Origin: Strigops habroptila
Taxonomy: Eukaryota > Chordata > Aves > Psittaciformes > Psittacidae
Assembly (NCBI RefSeq): GCF_004027225.2
Contig: NC_044279.2
Coordinates: forward strand, 51,980,744-52,044,743
Length of the DNA stretch: 64,000 nucleotides
Direction: 5' to 3'
Each line of letters begins with the position of its first letter. Position 1 is the stretch's first letter. Position numbers and translations under genes: made by a program. Positions 35,703-49,372 of the stretch are shown here, one piece after another. The notes below the pieces were generated by a model, which made no database searches, was not told the DNA's origin, and saw nothing but the letters and a program-made list of their open reading frames with translations.

Positions 35703-38700
35703 AAGAGAGGGATTTTATGATGTAGAAGAGCTTTCTGCCATGCTGATACACTGTGGAGAAGTTGATGCTTAATTCTAACTTTGGTGTTTTATTCCAGTGC
35801 AGTTTGTGCAGTTTATGCAGTTTGTGTTCCTGAGCTGCATGAAATGACTGTGCTCTGGTACCAGGTATTTTACTGCTGCTGTGTTTGTGTGTATGTGGAA
35901 CAGTGATCATCTCTTCTCTGGTGGGAGTTCTTACTATAGCTGAGCTAAGCAAGAGGAGCAAGCAGGTAGAACTAAAATTGTAGGGAGACTTTTGTCTTTG
36001 GGAAGAGAGCATAGTTCTTGAAAACCCAGTCTGAATGTGCCAGGATATCCAGAGATGACACAAGCTAAGGAGATGAAATGTCCTTGCATTTCCACTAGAG
36101 AGGGGCCACAGCACCAGTGTAGCCCTTCCATGGCTGCTAGTCCTGTGCTGGGACCACAGAATGGCTAAAAGTCTTCCATCCCCACCCCACCTTGTCCTCA
36201 AACTAGAGCGGACTTAAAAGATTCTCACTGCCTGTGGAATCACTGTTTCACCCTTGCATGCAAAGGGCTAAGCATAGTGGCCTTGGTTCAGGAAATCGCT
36301 TAACTGGAGCAGCTCAGCATGAGTCTGTCATGGTCCCAATGGCTGTGCTTTCCTTCTTCACCATCATCACATTTCGTCTCTGTAAGTGCATGGTGTTGAT
36401 CAGCCTTACATTTGTGTTTCCCCGCTCAGACTTCTCTGGGGAAAAGGAGCTGAATCCTCTTCTCCTATGGTCATTCTGGGAAAGAGGTTGCAGACACTAG
36501 TCACATCTCTGAGTTTATAGTGGGAGGATGCCCAGATACCATGGAGATATTGCAAGAATGTAGAAAAGAGATGATGCTGTACCCATTCCTTGAGCCAAAA
36601 GATTTCTCCCCATGATCATTTGTGAATGTCCTTGGACGTGTTTGATAGGCATACTGCAATGATGTGTTTAGAACATTACCATGGGAACAAAACCTCATTT
36701 ATCTCATTTATGTGCATGGTCTCTATAGGGGCCTGCTATAAACCTGCTGCAACTGCTGTTCTGTCCCAAGTCTTAATTGGATATGTAAAAATCCACAATG
36801 TGTGAATTATTGTTGCATTACATGCAAAGTCTCCAAAGAACTAACTCACTGTGAAGTTCTTCCTGACCTGTTCATCAGCCTGATGATGAGCTTCCTGGGG
36901 AAGCTCAGGCATTGGTCATGCAAGTATGAATCCTGGATTCACACCTATATATAATAAAAAATGGCTACTGACCAAATGCTGTAGAAGTTATTGAGATGGG
37001 GTGGGAACTAGATATTCTAGGACTGTTTTGCTTTCCAAAGAGGCAAAAAAACCCTAACCAGTTTTATGCAAAACAGAATTCATGGGGAAGGAAAGTGCCT
37101 GGATCACTTCAAAAATATACATGCCAGTAACAGCTGAGCACTCCTTTAGCTGAATTTGTGTTTTACACACAAATAAAGCTCCTGAATCAGATCAAATATC
37201 TGAATTTCCATGACTTTCTGTGAGGCTGTTGCACATATTTGTGTCAGGGTTCCGTAACTGCTCTGAAGAACGTCTTTTGAAAAGTTTTCTTGACAGTGTG
37301 TTCACAGCTTGTTTTGCCTGCTGAAAAGTTTGTGCTCTCATAAGGAAATTGCACTGAGATTAAATCCTTTGGTGGAGTTACAGCAGTATGCAGTTTGACA
37401 GTAGTGATCTTTGCTACTTCCTTGGGCTAGCAAATATGTATTATTCAGTTTGAACAATGCAGTGGGATCAGTTAGAGAAAATCAGACATAGCAGACATAG
37501 CAGATATGCAGGATAGCTTGCCTGGAAAAAGAAAAACCTTCATATTTTTTAAGAAGCATTAATTTTAAGTAGCTAAAATTAAATACTTTTGTGAAAATGT
37601 CCAAAGTGAGGTCAACGGTTTTTGCTACTACGTTTACTCTGACAGTGTTAATGGACAGAATTTTTAATGATCTCACCCTGATCTCTCTTTGCTGCCTCTG
37701 GCATCTCCAGAGGAGAGTGGGGTTCAAACTATTGAACAGGGATGAAAATCTTACTCTCTGTCTTAAGCTGGGTGACTAACACCGCAGCACCCAAAAGAGA
37801 GTGCTAATTTGAAATATCTAGCCCTATCCTCTTTCTTTCCTCACTGGGAAGTCACATCAGTGGGAATTTGCAAAACAGGAGAAAATCTGAGTGCCCTGAG
37901 CAACTTTGGATTCGACTGTAGACCTCCAGAAGTCCCTTCTACCCCAAATTATTCTGTGGTTCTCTTTTGTTCTGACTGTGGTGTCTCATAGTAACAGCTT
38001 CTCCAGTGATGATTTGTCTTAGCATGTCCCTTAGATACTCTCTACAACACTGAACTTAGGTTGTCCTCTTCCTCCCCCCTTAAAATGGAGCATGAGCATG
38101 CATTTTTCACATCTTACTTGTTGAAACTCTGGCCATCTCTCAAAACAGCTGTCCTTTGGTGAGCCACTTTTATGTCCTTTTCCTAATCATTTTTTGGGCT
38201 CGAATTCTTTGATAATGTTTGGTGTTGCTTAATGTCAGGTTATGTTCTGCAACCCACACTGGCCAGCTGCTGATTTTTTGAAGTGCAGATAGCATTCAAG
38301 ATGTCTGAGTGAAGCTCCCATGCTGGAGATAGGTTGTATAAGCAGGGCTGTTTCCATTTGGGAGCATTTAAGTAGTTTGGATGACTTGGGGAGAAAGCAA
38401 ACAAGCAGATGCCTGTAAGACCACTGTTACCAAGTCACTGTTGCATGCAGCTCTGTATCCAGAATGGCTTTTTCCCTCATGCAATTGCCAGTCCTGTCTT
38501 AAGCTCTCTAGAAGCTTCTGCCTGTCTCTGTGTTGGCTCTTTGAGGTATGGGGTTTTTGTCTTATGGCTATCATAGGATACAAATAAGATCCTATAGGAT
38601 ACAAATAGGATGCCATAGGAAGGTTCTGATGTGTTGAACATGAGACAGGAATCTTGCCTGCCCTTTCTCTGTGTCTTTGTTTACAATTCCCAGCTACCTC

Positions 38701-41700
38701 CTGTGCTTGGTGTCATGATCCTGAGAGCACTAGTAGGACTTAATTACCCTGTTCAGCCTCACCTGATCTTTCTCCTAGATGGATCTCAAAACTATATATT
38801 AGGTAGCTTGCTCCCTATTTTCTCCTCAGTATGGATTTCATGTATATACTGTAGTCTTATACCTAGTCTCTGTCCCCCTCCCCTGCTACACAGATTGGCC
38901 CCCAGAGACCTGGAAAAGAGGCCAACTTTGCCCTGTTGAGCAAGACGAGGAACATCTGCTCCTGGCTTACAGGCCTAGAAAATGACAGTCCTCTCCCAAG
39001 CTGAGCTGGTCTTGTCTACAGTATGCTGCTCTCTGACAGTGAGCTTCCACAGCACTCTGGTTTTGTACCCATGGTTGTAAACATAGTTAACCCCAACTGC
39101 GTTGCTTATCATTGCAGAGTATTGTTGTTGCGAGGAGGGGACTGCTAGGGAGTTGGAAATGTTGCTTTTAATCTCCTAATAACAGATGTTGTCCCCTCTG
39201 TTCCCTGTTAAGCTTTAGCAGCCTTGTGCTGAGGTGTCATCAATCTGAAGAATACTTCAACATGAAAGATGTTTTTGTTTTGTCTTACTATGTTTAGGCC
39301 TTTCATACAACAGGAATACTAAACTTGGAATGGTTGGAGCATATGGAAGTGTTGATATCTTATATTTAGCCTGATCTGCCAGTTACACAAGCATCTGTCA
39401 CAGAGGTAGCAGATGGCAGAAAGCCCTAATAGGGTTCAGAGGGAAAAGAAAGGAGATCTTGGTTATTGGGGACAGGGTACGCTTAGGAGTGAAACATGCT
39501 CATGAAACATATGCCTGTTTTCTGCATAGGAGAGAGTTAGATTCTAACGTGGCATGATCAGCATGGATCTAGGATAGTGATTATAATAACAAAGTGTTTA
39601 AAAGCTGAGATGGCTCAAGAATGTCTCTTGAGCTGGGGTGCCTTTTGGTTCTGGGGGATAGTTCAAAGGTAAAACATGGTCCTTAGTCCAGGGAGCTTTG
39701 CAACATATTGAGTAAGTGTGCACTGCTCTCTGGCTACAGTTATTGGAGCTGAGTTAAAAGAAGCATTTGAGAATGTGTCTTCACAGTCAGCTTATCATGA
39801 CTGAACCATGATCTGCTGCCAAAAGGAGCAGTTCTTCTGCTTGTGCTCAGCTAATGTTCCCAACAGCCCATATCGACTTGGGTGTTCTTGAAGCTGTGCT
39901 GTGACTCAGATCAGTTCCCTGAGCTTGGCTGATAATTAGCTTTCAGCTTGATCAGTCTGCAGATCAGATCATTGTGTAGCTATAAGATTAGTGGCACTGG
40001 TGCAAAGTGGGAGAGTAGGGGAAGAATGGGGTACCCAAAGCTATGGGCAAAGTAAAAAGTGAGGACCGTTCCTTCAAATGGTAGTACAGTCTCACATGGG
40101 TTAAAGGTGAGTGAGATCTTGCATTGAAAGATCCCACTGCGGCACTGTGGGCATGGCAGAGCAAATAAATCTGTCACAACTTTTCTCACACATCGGGAGG
40201 CTGTGCTGTCCCCAGGATGGGAGAGGGCAGCAGAGGGGGAGGAGATGCTCACCCAGACAGACCCTTAGCTATTGTACGGTTAACGTAAGGTTCCAGCTGC
40301 AGCCTCTGCTGGGAGGCATGGGGCAGAGTGTGCATGGGGCTGAAGCTTGCTTTAGAAACTGCGGTGTTCTGCTCCTTTCTGTGGCTTAGGCTTCACTTAA
40401 GCAACTTGTACTGCTTTAACAGAACTGTAGTAACTATCAAAGGAATGATTTTCCTCCTTCACATGAAGATGTATTAAGTGACTCATTGTGGTCATTTTAC
40501 TTTTTCACTAATATCCACTTGCTTATTACAGACTCCTTGTATCATAAAATTAAGATGAATTATAAATTAAGTTGAATTGGCTGAAAATGGACCATTTCTG
40601 GAGAGTGTACCTAGTGGTTTCATTTCTCCAAGCAAATGCTTCCATTCTTTTGCTCAAAAGCAAGCAAACAAAATCCCCATGATAAATTATATGTGGCAGA
40701 AGTAGTATGTAGACACCAGCCAATAAAATAAACCCCTTCTGAAGTACTGAGGCCGGGCAGTCCAAGTCACCATTTCCCTTTGCTTTTAGTGCTGAACCAA
40801 CACGCACAGCTCACACTGTATCTGCTGGAAGAAGGGAACTAGTGTGTACGTACAGTGATAGAAGGTTGTACAGAAGGACACTTCATTTGCAAGATGCTGA
40901 GAGAAGCTTAAGGATTGGGGGGAGAGGGTGTATAATAAAAAGTCCTAAAGCTTTTTGTGTACCTGTTTACTTCAAATGTGCAGTGGGGATGAAACATCTT
41001 TAAACAACTTTGCAGCCAATAGAAATGAAACAGTAACTGAAATTTTCATAGAAATGCTTTATTTGTTATTTGGCTTGCCTCCAGTACTTACCTGGGGCTT
41101 TCTTGGGAAAGGCTGGTTTAGCAGTTAATGTGAATGTATCTCACAAGCAAGTTTTTTTTTTACTTGTGCCTTTGCTGCATTCTTTCTGTGCAGTGGCAGC
41201 TGTAGTGGTCTGTTTAAGTGGGTAGGGTGCTGCTTTCTTTTCTGTTAATAGCAGGATACCTTTTCTGTGCATAATGTGGGAATAATGTGTACAATTTCTG
41301 TGCATAATCTGTGCGTAATGTGGGAATCTGCTGAATCCCAGGAGTAGTATTTGACCTTCAGAGGTAATCGAACTTCTATGCAAGTTAGAGAGTAATTTCC
41401 CTCCTGAAAGGGTGACTGAAACTTTAGGTGCTTACCAGTAAGCGTAGCACTCATAATTATGTTGTGCAGAGTAGATTTGCAGTGAGTTATGTGGCAGATA
41501 AAACTTGCTGCTGCTGAAGGTTCTTCGATGAAGTGAGGTTTTCCACTAATGTGAAAGGGAATTGCATTAGGTCCTTCCAAGCACATTTTAGTGAGCTTTG
41601 GAATGAAAATGATTGATCTAGCTTTCTTACTGCCGGTCAGATAATGCTCCTAGTTAGATAATGTGGAATAGTATTCTTCTGGTGCAAATAGAAAACAGGG

Positions 41701-43464
41701 CAGCAGTTCACTCTCCTTACTTTGATGCATGAAGCTGTCATCTTTGTTGGTAATCAATAATGCTGTAGAAATAGCTGGGCCATTCTATATAACTGCACCT
41801 TGCAAATAATAAATGTTTTCCTAACAGCAGCTGATTGTGTGCACATTCCCCAGTGAATTTGAAGAAACACATCTATTTAAACTGAAAAAATCTGCTAATT
41901 TAGGTACCTGAGAAAAATATTTAAGCATATTTTTGGCCTGGATTTATAAGTTTTAAAAAAGAAAACTTGTCACATACTGTAATTCTGGTTTGTTAACAGC
42001 TATTAAAATGTCTAACTGATCATAATTTATTTTTCTTTGTGTGCACTGGATTTGTCTCCTAAACTGATAGAACACTTGTTTCTTCCAGAATCTCATCTTA
42101 CTAAAGAAAACTTTTTTAGCTGACTCCAAATAGTTCAGCCAAAGGAATGCCAATAAAGTCGCTATTAATAAGCCATACACTGAATATACTTTAACTTCAA
42201 CTTGAATATTATTACAAGATGCAGTAGCTCAGCAAGGATGCACGTGAATATTTGGTACCTGATTCAACCACTGGAGTTCAGGTATGTCCAAATGCTCTGA
42301 GGAAAGCTAATCAAGTTAATGAGGGAGGGAGACAGTCACGGGGAAGCCTGATTTTATTTTAAACTCCAGACCAGCTGCTTTCAAAAAAGACATAGCTGCT
42401 AAATGAAAGATACCTTTTCTTAATAATTTAACTTTCTATGTAATTTTCTGTTTCATTCTATGACCTAATCAGCATTTAAAGTTCCTTTTTCCTCAGATGT
42501 CATGGATTTTTGTCCCTGCAATTAATAGTGAAAATAACTCAATGGGTTTCTTCTTAGTGTATTGAAAAAGGGTCCAATCTGGGGAAAGCTTCTGCTGAGA
42601 GTGACTGCTTTGGCATTTGTCTTGGATTTCCTTAGAATTATTCTGTACAGCTCTGCAGACAGAAGCCTGAAAGAACTCTCACACCACTGAGTCTGTTGTT
42701 GTCACTGATGGAAGGTAAAGTTCAGGAATATAGTAGAAATATTGTCAGGAGTCACCATCTTAAAAGTAGCAGTATGACCTATATCTCTGTATTAGACAAC
42801 TCTTTAAACCTCATTTCTTTCTTTTGAGAGAAGATTAGTCTGTAGGCTGCTTTTATAACAGTTAAACACCAGTACCTGCTTCCAGGTGAACCACAGGGTT
42901 GTGAAGAACTGGCTGTAGCTTTTCACTTCAGGCTTGGACTCCCCAGTTACTGTTTGTTGTAGGTGTTTAGCAAGTGGGAAATGCTGTGAGGTCTGTCTGT
43001 GTGTAAGAGGGAAGCTGGGCCTTAGTGTGTCATCTTGGAGGCCTTGGCTGAAAGGCCTGGGGGATCTGCAGGTACCCCTGGAGAGCAGGGTTGGAAGAGT
43101 ATAGTGTTACTCCTCCTCCTTGTCTCGGTCAATAAGCTGATGAGAGATGACAGCTTATGTTTCTTCTCCCTGCCTCTCGTTTTTGAAGACTGTAGAACTC
43201 TATGAGAGAGTTCAGGCCACCCTGCAAATTCCCTTAATTTAACAGAGGGAAAAAGTACTAGAACAGCTTCAGAAGATCTGCATTTCCTCCTTTTCTGTGG
43301 GTCTTTCTGTTGCATTAACTGCAATCAGTTATACCCAAGAGATTTCTGCTTAGCCCATTTGGGGCTGAGAATTGAATGTCCTACCTTATGGCTTCTCATC
43401 TGTTGATTTTTAGCAGCTGGTATAGTTATACTTAGGAGAAACATGCTGAATTACAGCATTTTAT
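35703..43464. other. Intergenic DNA, no gene recognised
   Basis: Nearly 8 kb has only short, unrelated open frames. Minor local duplications occur: a 19-20 bp unit at about 38573-38612 (ATAGGATACAAATA-type) and a TCTGTGCATAATGTGGGAAT-like unit repeated within 41260-41330. I see no CR1 or LTR that I can support. Confidence 0.45.
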
Positions 43465-43740
43465 AGCTTAGGATTGGAAAGAGCAGATTGCTCTGGGAAG
43501 CCTGTCTCCCTGCCATTGCAGGATAATTCCAGGATATTCCTCAGACAATTTTTAATAGTTGATAAGGTATTGCTTCTAGCATTTTCCCTTTTGGGAGGTT
43601 ATTTTCCAGATCTTACCATTAAGACATTTCTGTTGACACTTGGGTCACTTTCTTTTTTTACTTAAATACACCAGTTTTAGTTGCAGTCCCTCATTCTAAT
43701 TCTCTATCCTGTGTCTGTCCTATGACAATCCCAAGTGCCT
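43465..43740 (-). mobile_element. Ancient CR1/L3-like LINE fragment (degraded)
   Basis: The order of blocks matches the 3' part of old amniote CR1-type LINEs read on the minus strand: a start like AGGATTGGAAAGAGCAG, then TTTTGGGAGGTTATTTTCCAGA, ACCATTAAGACATTTCTG and TTTTAGTTGCAGTCCCTCATTC. Divergence is high and edges are approximate. The assignment rests on remembered consensus patterns. Confidence 0.4.
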
Positions 43741-44619
43741 GGACATGGTTACTGGTTTCATTTGTCATCACTTGATAGTCTGCCTGAGTGTCTAATGGTG
43801 CAAGATGGAGATAATAGTGCCTACAGCTTAGTACCTTTTTGGTGTTTTCAATTTTCAGAACTGATTAGATTGATACCCTCCTATACAACCCATCCTAGGA
43901 CTTTTTTGGTAGTATCATCTAACCGGTGTATGTATTTCCCTTTTTGGATTTCAGTGCCATTCTTCAGCAGCACTGCTATCCAGTTCTCTTCTTCCCACTG
44001 CATATCTACATTTTTAAGTCTTAAATATATTGGAATCCAGCTGTATGCTTGTTAAAATAATCTGTGAGGCATTTGGTGATATTCACTGCATTCTGGATTC
44101 TTGAAGGCTGCAAATTAAAAAAAAGGCAGAGCTACAGAAACAGAGCTGCAATGTGGTTAGGAAGTTACTTGTACATAACATGTAGCTAACAAACAATACT
44201 TGGGGATCAGCGTTTGCCAGGGTTGCATAGTCATATTGATTCTGTTGCTGGGAAAACAAATGACAGAAAAAGCATTAATCTGGTATTTCATAACTCTGTA
44301 TTAGTCTCTCAAGGCCCATTTGTATCACTTCACTGTCCTACTTGGGTTTTGGGGTTTCCAGTTTTGTGTGCCCTGTGAATGCCATCTCTACATTATTATG
44401 AATGATAATGGGGCCAGACTCCAAATTGGTGATAAACTATTAAATCCATTAATATTACCTAATACTGATCTTTTCTAATGTTTGGTAGATAGTTAGTAAG
44501 CTATGGCACTTGGACATGATGACTGGTAATACATTCTCATCATGTTGTCATCACTTCTGTAACACTATTTTCACATTCCAATCTTACAAGCCTCTGACCT
44601 TGTATCAATTTCATACAAC

Positions 44620-44720
44620 CACAGAGAAATCTTGGTTGAAAGGGACCATTGGAGATCTCTGATGGTCTCTTGTGCAAAGCAGGACCAACTACAAAGTGAC
44701 ATCTGCTTGCTCAGCTTCTC
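44620..44720 (-). mobile_element. CR1 LINE 3'-end fragment (degraded)
   Basis: The sequence ACCACAGAGAAATCTTGGTTGAAAGGGACC, then TGGAGATCTCTGATGGTCTCTTGTGCAAAGCAGGACCAACT matches the standard reverse-complement CR1 3' end, with several substitutions. The right edge is unclear. The element is short and inert. Confidence 0.65.
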
Positions 44721-47700
44721 ATTCAGATATCTTCAGGGAATTAAATGTGCTAAATGCCATCTATTCTGTCTTCACACTGAATTCTCTTGTATCCACGCAA
44801 TCTGTAGCCTTGACTCTCTTGTACTGTGGTGGTCTTACAGCATGGATGAGATAACCCTGTGTGTTAGCATATCTGAGTGGAGAAACACCAGTAGTGCCTC
44901 TGAGCAGGTCCAGATGACCTGTTAAGCACCTGGGAAGCCATAAAGCATGATATTAGAAACATCTGTAGAATTTGAAGAGCCTATGATTCAATGATGGAGT
45001 GGTATTTTGGAATCATCTTTTGGGTTTTAAACATCTTTTTTTTTCAGTCTTTCTGTAAACATCAGAGTCTTTTTGGGCTCATACTTAATGGTTCAAAGTG
45101 CTAGCTTAAACAGACACATGAATGCGTGCCTACATGAAATCTTGTAAGGATAGATCCACTAACTGATAGATACCAAAGTGCTCAGTTACTACTTTTAACT
45201 GGGGCCACAGAAAGTCCTGAGATGGATTTGGTGAGAGGGTAACATAGTAATTTTCTCTGTTCTTTAATTCCCTTGTTGCAAATTTTGTTAGCATTATAGC
45301 TCACATTTTGAGTGTTTCAGGAGAATGCTGTAGTGGTAAACTTTGGCATCCAGTCAAGCACAAGTGCAGCAAGAGAAATGATGAAAAGAAAATGTGGAAG
45401 AAAACACTGTGGACTCGAAAAGGGATAGTAGAAGGCAGGGAATAAGATGGTGCTGCTCTCTGGCTGTCCAGAGAGCCCCATGGAAATGAGTCCACCAAGA
45501 AAAAGAATAGGGAAGGCTGATGCTTCATCAAAAATAGGCAAGATTGGGGTTGAAGAGTTAAAAAATGAGTCAAATAAGTATTTGTGTCAAATATAGGAGA
45601 GTGGGAGGGATGTCTGCTAATGCTTTGAAATTTAGTAGTAACAAGCACCTGCAGCAGCAAAATGTACGTGTGCCACTGGGAGAGAAGATAGATCTAAGTG
45701 TAGGGATGTGGGCTATGTTAGGTATGTAATGGAGCGTTTAAGTTTGAGCACTCTCTAGAAGAGGTTATTCTGGTGCCTATGAATGAGTGGTTTGGCTTTC
45801 TAACTGCCTTAGGCCTAGCTTTAATCTTGCCATTTGGAGCGTGAAGCCTGATAATCACCAAATTATGCTAGTGATTTCACTGTATAAGATGGCATTGCTG
45901 TTGATGAATGAAGACATTAGAATAATTGCTTGTGCTAATCTTGTAATAAAGAATTGGGATAGTCTTAAAAAGAAATGAAAAAACAAATGTTTAAGTAAAT
46001 GTATTCCATATGCACCAACATAGCCAGTAAAGTTAAACTGAAGTTCTTTTATGCTGATCAAAACTGAATTCAAGCAGGGTTGCAAGTTATATGAGTGCTG
46101 AATGTGATTTGACAACCAGAGAGACGCTTCTGTATATGACAAAAAAAACTTGCTGGAATTTCTGGTCATGTAAAATGAGTTTCCAGCAAATACATCTACG
46201 TACAGTCAGGCCCTCTCTACCAAAGCATATACAATATATGAATGCAAGCAGCATACACTTCCCCAATCTTTTCAATGCCCCTATAGAAAATCAGTATTTC
46301 TTTGACATTCTGAAGCTCTGTGGCTTAGTACTGACTCCTCACATGCTTGCTTCAGTAGAAGCTTTTTTTCTGGTGGACTTTTCAGGGTTTTTCCTTCTTA
46401 TGGCATTGGTGAAAACAAATTAACATTCATCCTCTAACCTTACACAGTTCAAGGTATGTCAGTAACTGACATGAGGCTGGGTGGGAGGCTTGTTGCTCTT
46501 CTCTCTGCCTTAGGGCAAAGGAGGGTGTTGTGTTCTGGAGTAAATAAAAGAGGGTTTGTTGGTTTGTTTTAGCTAGTGGATAATGCTGCTGTTCCCCACT
46601 GAGGCACAGAGGTGGTATAGAAGTGTGGAAGCACAAGGAGGAGAGGTACTTATGGTTGGCTGCAATTTGTACTGTTTTATCTGAGGAAGAGAGCCACAGG
46701 CTTGCTCTGCCATTTCTTTCACTTGCTCAGACCCAGAGGAGCCAGTGGGAGTCATTCCTCCTTCTAGGCACTGTTGTGTTAGTGGAAAGGAGCAAGAAGG
46801 TCATGCCAGGAACCTAGAGGTTTCTAAAGAAAATGACTTGCCATGTCTCAGCCATGATTATTGCTACTGAGGACGGTCTACTGAATACTGGCAGCATCCC
46901 TACCCCTATATAAAGAATAAAACTAAACTACTCTGCTTTTTATCCCTGCCTTAAATAGGAAGAGGAAATGTGTGCAGGACTTCTTGGGGAAAGGGATGCA
47001 GCAAAAGCTTAATGAAGGGAAACTAATTTTTGTACCTCAACCTTAATGGATTTAGTCTAGCTCTTGGGGTTATTCTTCTTAAGATTTTGCTCAAGATCCT
47101 GCTCTTCTACAAAAGCTAGACAAGATGCCCCAAAACACGGATGGAGGTATAGGCACATATTTCATACTGCTATGATAACTGGAAGAAGTTTCCATTATAT
47201 AGGTAGATAAAAATTCTGTTACATTTTCATCATCTCTGAATCACTCTTTAGGTTTCTGAAGACTTAGAATGAGTGCTTAAGAATACTAGTGCCTATATTT
47301 TAAGTATAAGAGTACATTTACACTAGCTTTTGCAGTGTTAGGGCCTGAAGACGGAAAAAACATGGTTTTGAAGGTGGAGTCCTCTGTGCTGACAGAGAAC
47401 CTAGCCCAGTAGATATTGATCATGAGGGAAGCCTTGGGATGCTGCTGCACTGCAAATATGTGAACAACAACTTTTCTCATGTCTCTTTCATGGTAGAACT
47501 AAAACATGCAGAATATTCCTTCTTTGTCTTTGCAAGAGATTAGAAAGCATGCAAACAAAGCATGACTTTTTTCAGAGCTGGGGTGTGTGTGTAGAAAAAG
47601 CAGTAACTTTTAGAGGGCAAGACACAGTCATTGTCACTCCAGGAGCTGACTGTTATTAATTATGAGCTTCTGTCCCTTACTTTTCCTTAATAAAGACTCC

Positions 47701-49245
47701 AGAAGGCTTTTCCACTTAGCAAGCAACCTGTTCTACACAACAGGGAGTAAGGAAGATGAATTCATCTCTATTTCAAGTTTGGATGAGGGAGTGAAACATT
47801 TGGTCTGTAGTGAAGGGGCACAAGCTTCTTCTACAAACTCTAATTAAGTGATATGGTGGGTTTGCTGATTCCACAGCTGGAAGTATGTGCAATTCTTTTT
47901 ATTTTGAAGCTGTGAGGTTCATGCCAAAAAGTTAATATTAGAAAGTGTCTAGGAAAGTTTGAAACACTGTTTGAGATGTGGTCTTTGCTCAAACTCCTGT
48001 TGTTCTTGCCATCTAGGTTTATATTTGCGTATGGTGGTGACATGAGTTCTATTTGTTTCTTTTTTTTAATGGGTACATTAAGAAAATATACTACTTACAG
48101 TCATAAGACTTTTATATTTAAAGAATAAAATGAGCATTTCATTCTCTGTTATTCTTTCTGTCAGTCCATTCACCTTCCCTATCATAGCTAGTTGGCTTGT
48201 GCACCATTCAAGAAAGCTATGGTCTTGGGGCAAATTCCTCTACTCAAATTATCCATTGATATTGCTGCTACATAAGCATGGCTTAGTCTTTCTGTGGTCT
48301 GTAGCACTGTATCTTTATGAGCAGAGGTTGTTGGTGGGTTTTTTTTTGGTAAGCCTCAGCTGTGTTTCCTAGTATATCAAATTAACAATAATTTACTTGG
48401 GGAAAACATCATGAGTTAAAGTGGGACTGTGTCTAATTGTGCTGGCCTTCTTCCATCTGGGATTTCACCAGCCTTTTCCCTATGATCCTTTTTTGATCAA
48501 AGCTTCCCTCTGAAGTTAAACAAGGCCTGGGAAATGGCAAGCTAGAGAACTCCATGTAATTTTCAATGTTCTGAACTAAAGCACCCTGGTGCTTTATGCT
48601 CTAAATACTATAAATAAGTGCTTGCCATTAACAGAAACATGTACTGTTCTCTGATCCTTTAAAAGTGTGTAGGTGCTCCCCCATCATTTTTGAGTCCTTC
48701 AGCAATTGGACACTGAACTTCTGGGAGTGATGTTCTATTATTTCATGTATCCTTCTTCTTGACAATCTATGCACTTTTCCTACATTTTCAACACAAAGCA
48801 GTGGAATCTTTCTTGAAGAAGAAAATCCAAAAGCATTGCTAAAAGTAGAGGCGGAAATGCATGAGAGTACAATTATATATACTCCAGCCAATAGTATTCC
48901 TGTAAACTAAATGTATCTAGCAACTATCAGGATATTCCTATCATAAGTTCTAGAGATCTCCTCAATTAGCTGGTCTTAAGGCAACATAGCAAGCACTGAC
49001 AACGATCGACAGCACAAATGCTCTCAAGATAAGTATGTGTCAGGGGTGTATTGGGAAATTCAGGTTTTGATTTACAATGACTTGTGGCAGCAAAAGAAAC
49101 CAGTATATGCTGGGCTACAAATTATGTAAACTTCCTTAGAAACTAGGAGGCAGCAAACAATGCCATTGGATGTGGCTCTTGAATGCTGATAGAATGGCTT
49201 GATTCTTGACTGACCTGTGTTTTGGTTAGTTACAGTTGTGTTTAC
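44721..49245. other. Intergenic DNA, no gene recognised
   Basis: Only short open frames without known domains are present, and nothing suggests an exon with splice sites and conserved protein. No further repeat can be supported. Confidence 0.45.
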
Positions 49246-49372
49246 AGCGTTCAAGGCCGGGTTGGACAGGACCTTGGGTGACATGGTCTAGTGTGAGGCA
49301 TCCCTGCCCATGGCAGGGAAGTTGGAACCGGATGATCTTAAGGTCCTTTCCAACCCTAACCATTCTATGATT
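49246..49372 (+). mobile_element. CR1 LINE 3' terminal fragment
   Basis: The CR1 3' UTR is recognisable from GTTCAAGGCCGGGTTGGACA, through the palindromic CCCTGCCCATGGCAGGG, to the end CATTCTATGATT at 49361-49372. It is a strongly 5'-truncated insertion of about 127 bp. Divergence from remembered consensus is modest. Confidence 0.88.

Noticed and set aside
35611-36201. 196-codon open frame on the minus strand
   Set aside because: It has no recognisable domain, composition is low-complexity in places, and it includes two tandem repeats that explain the missing stops.
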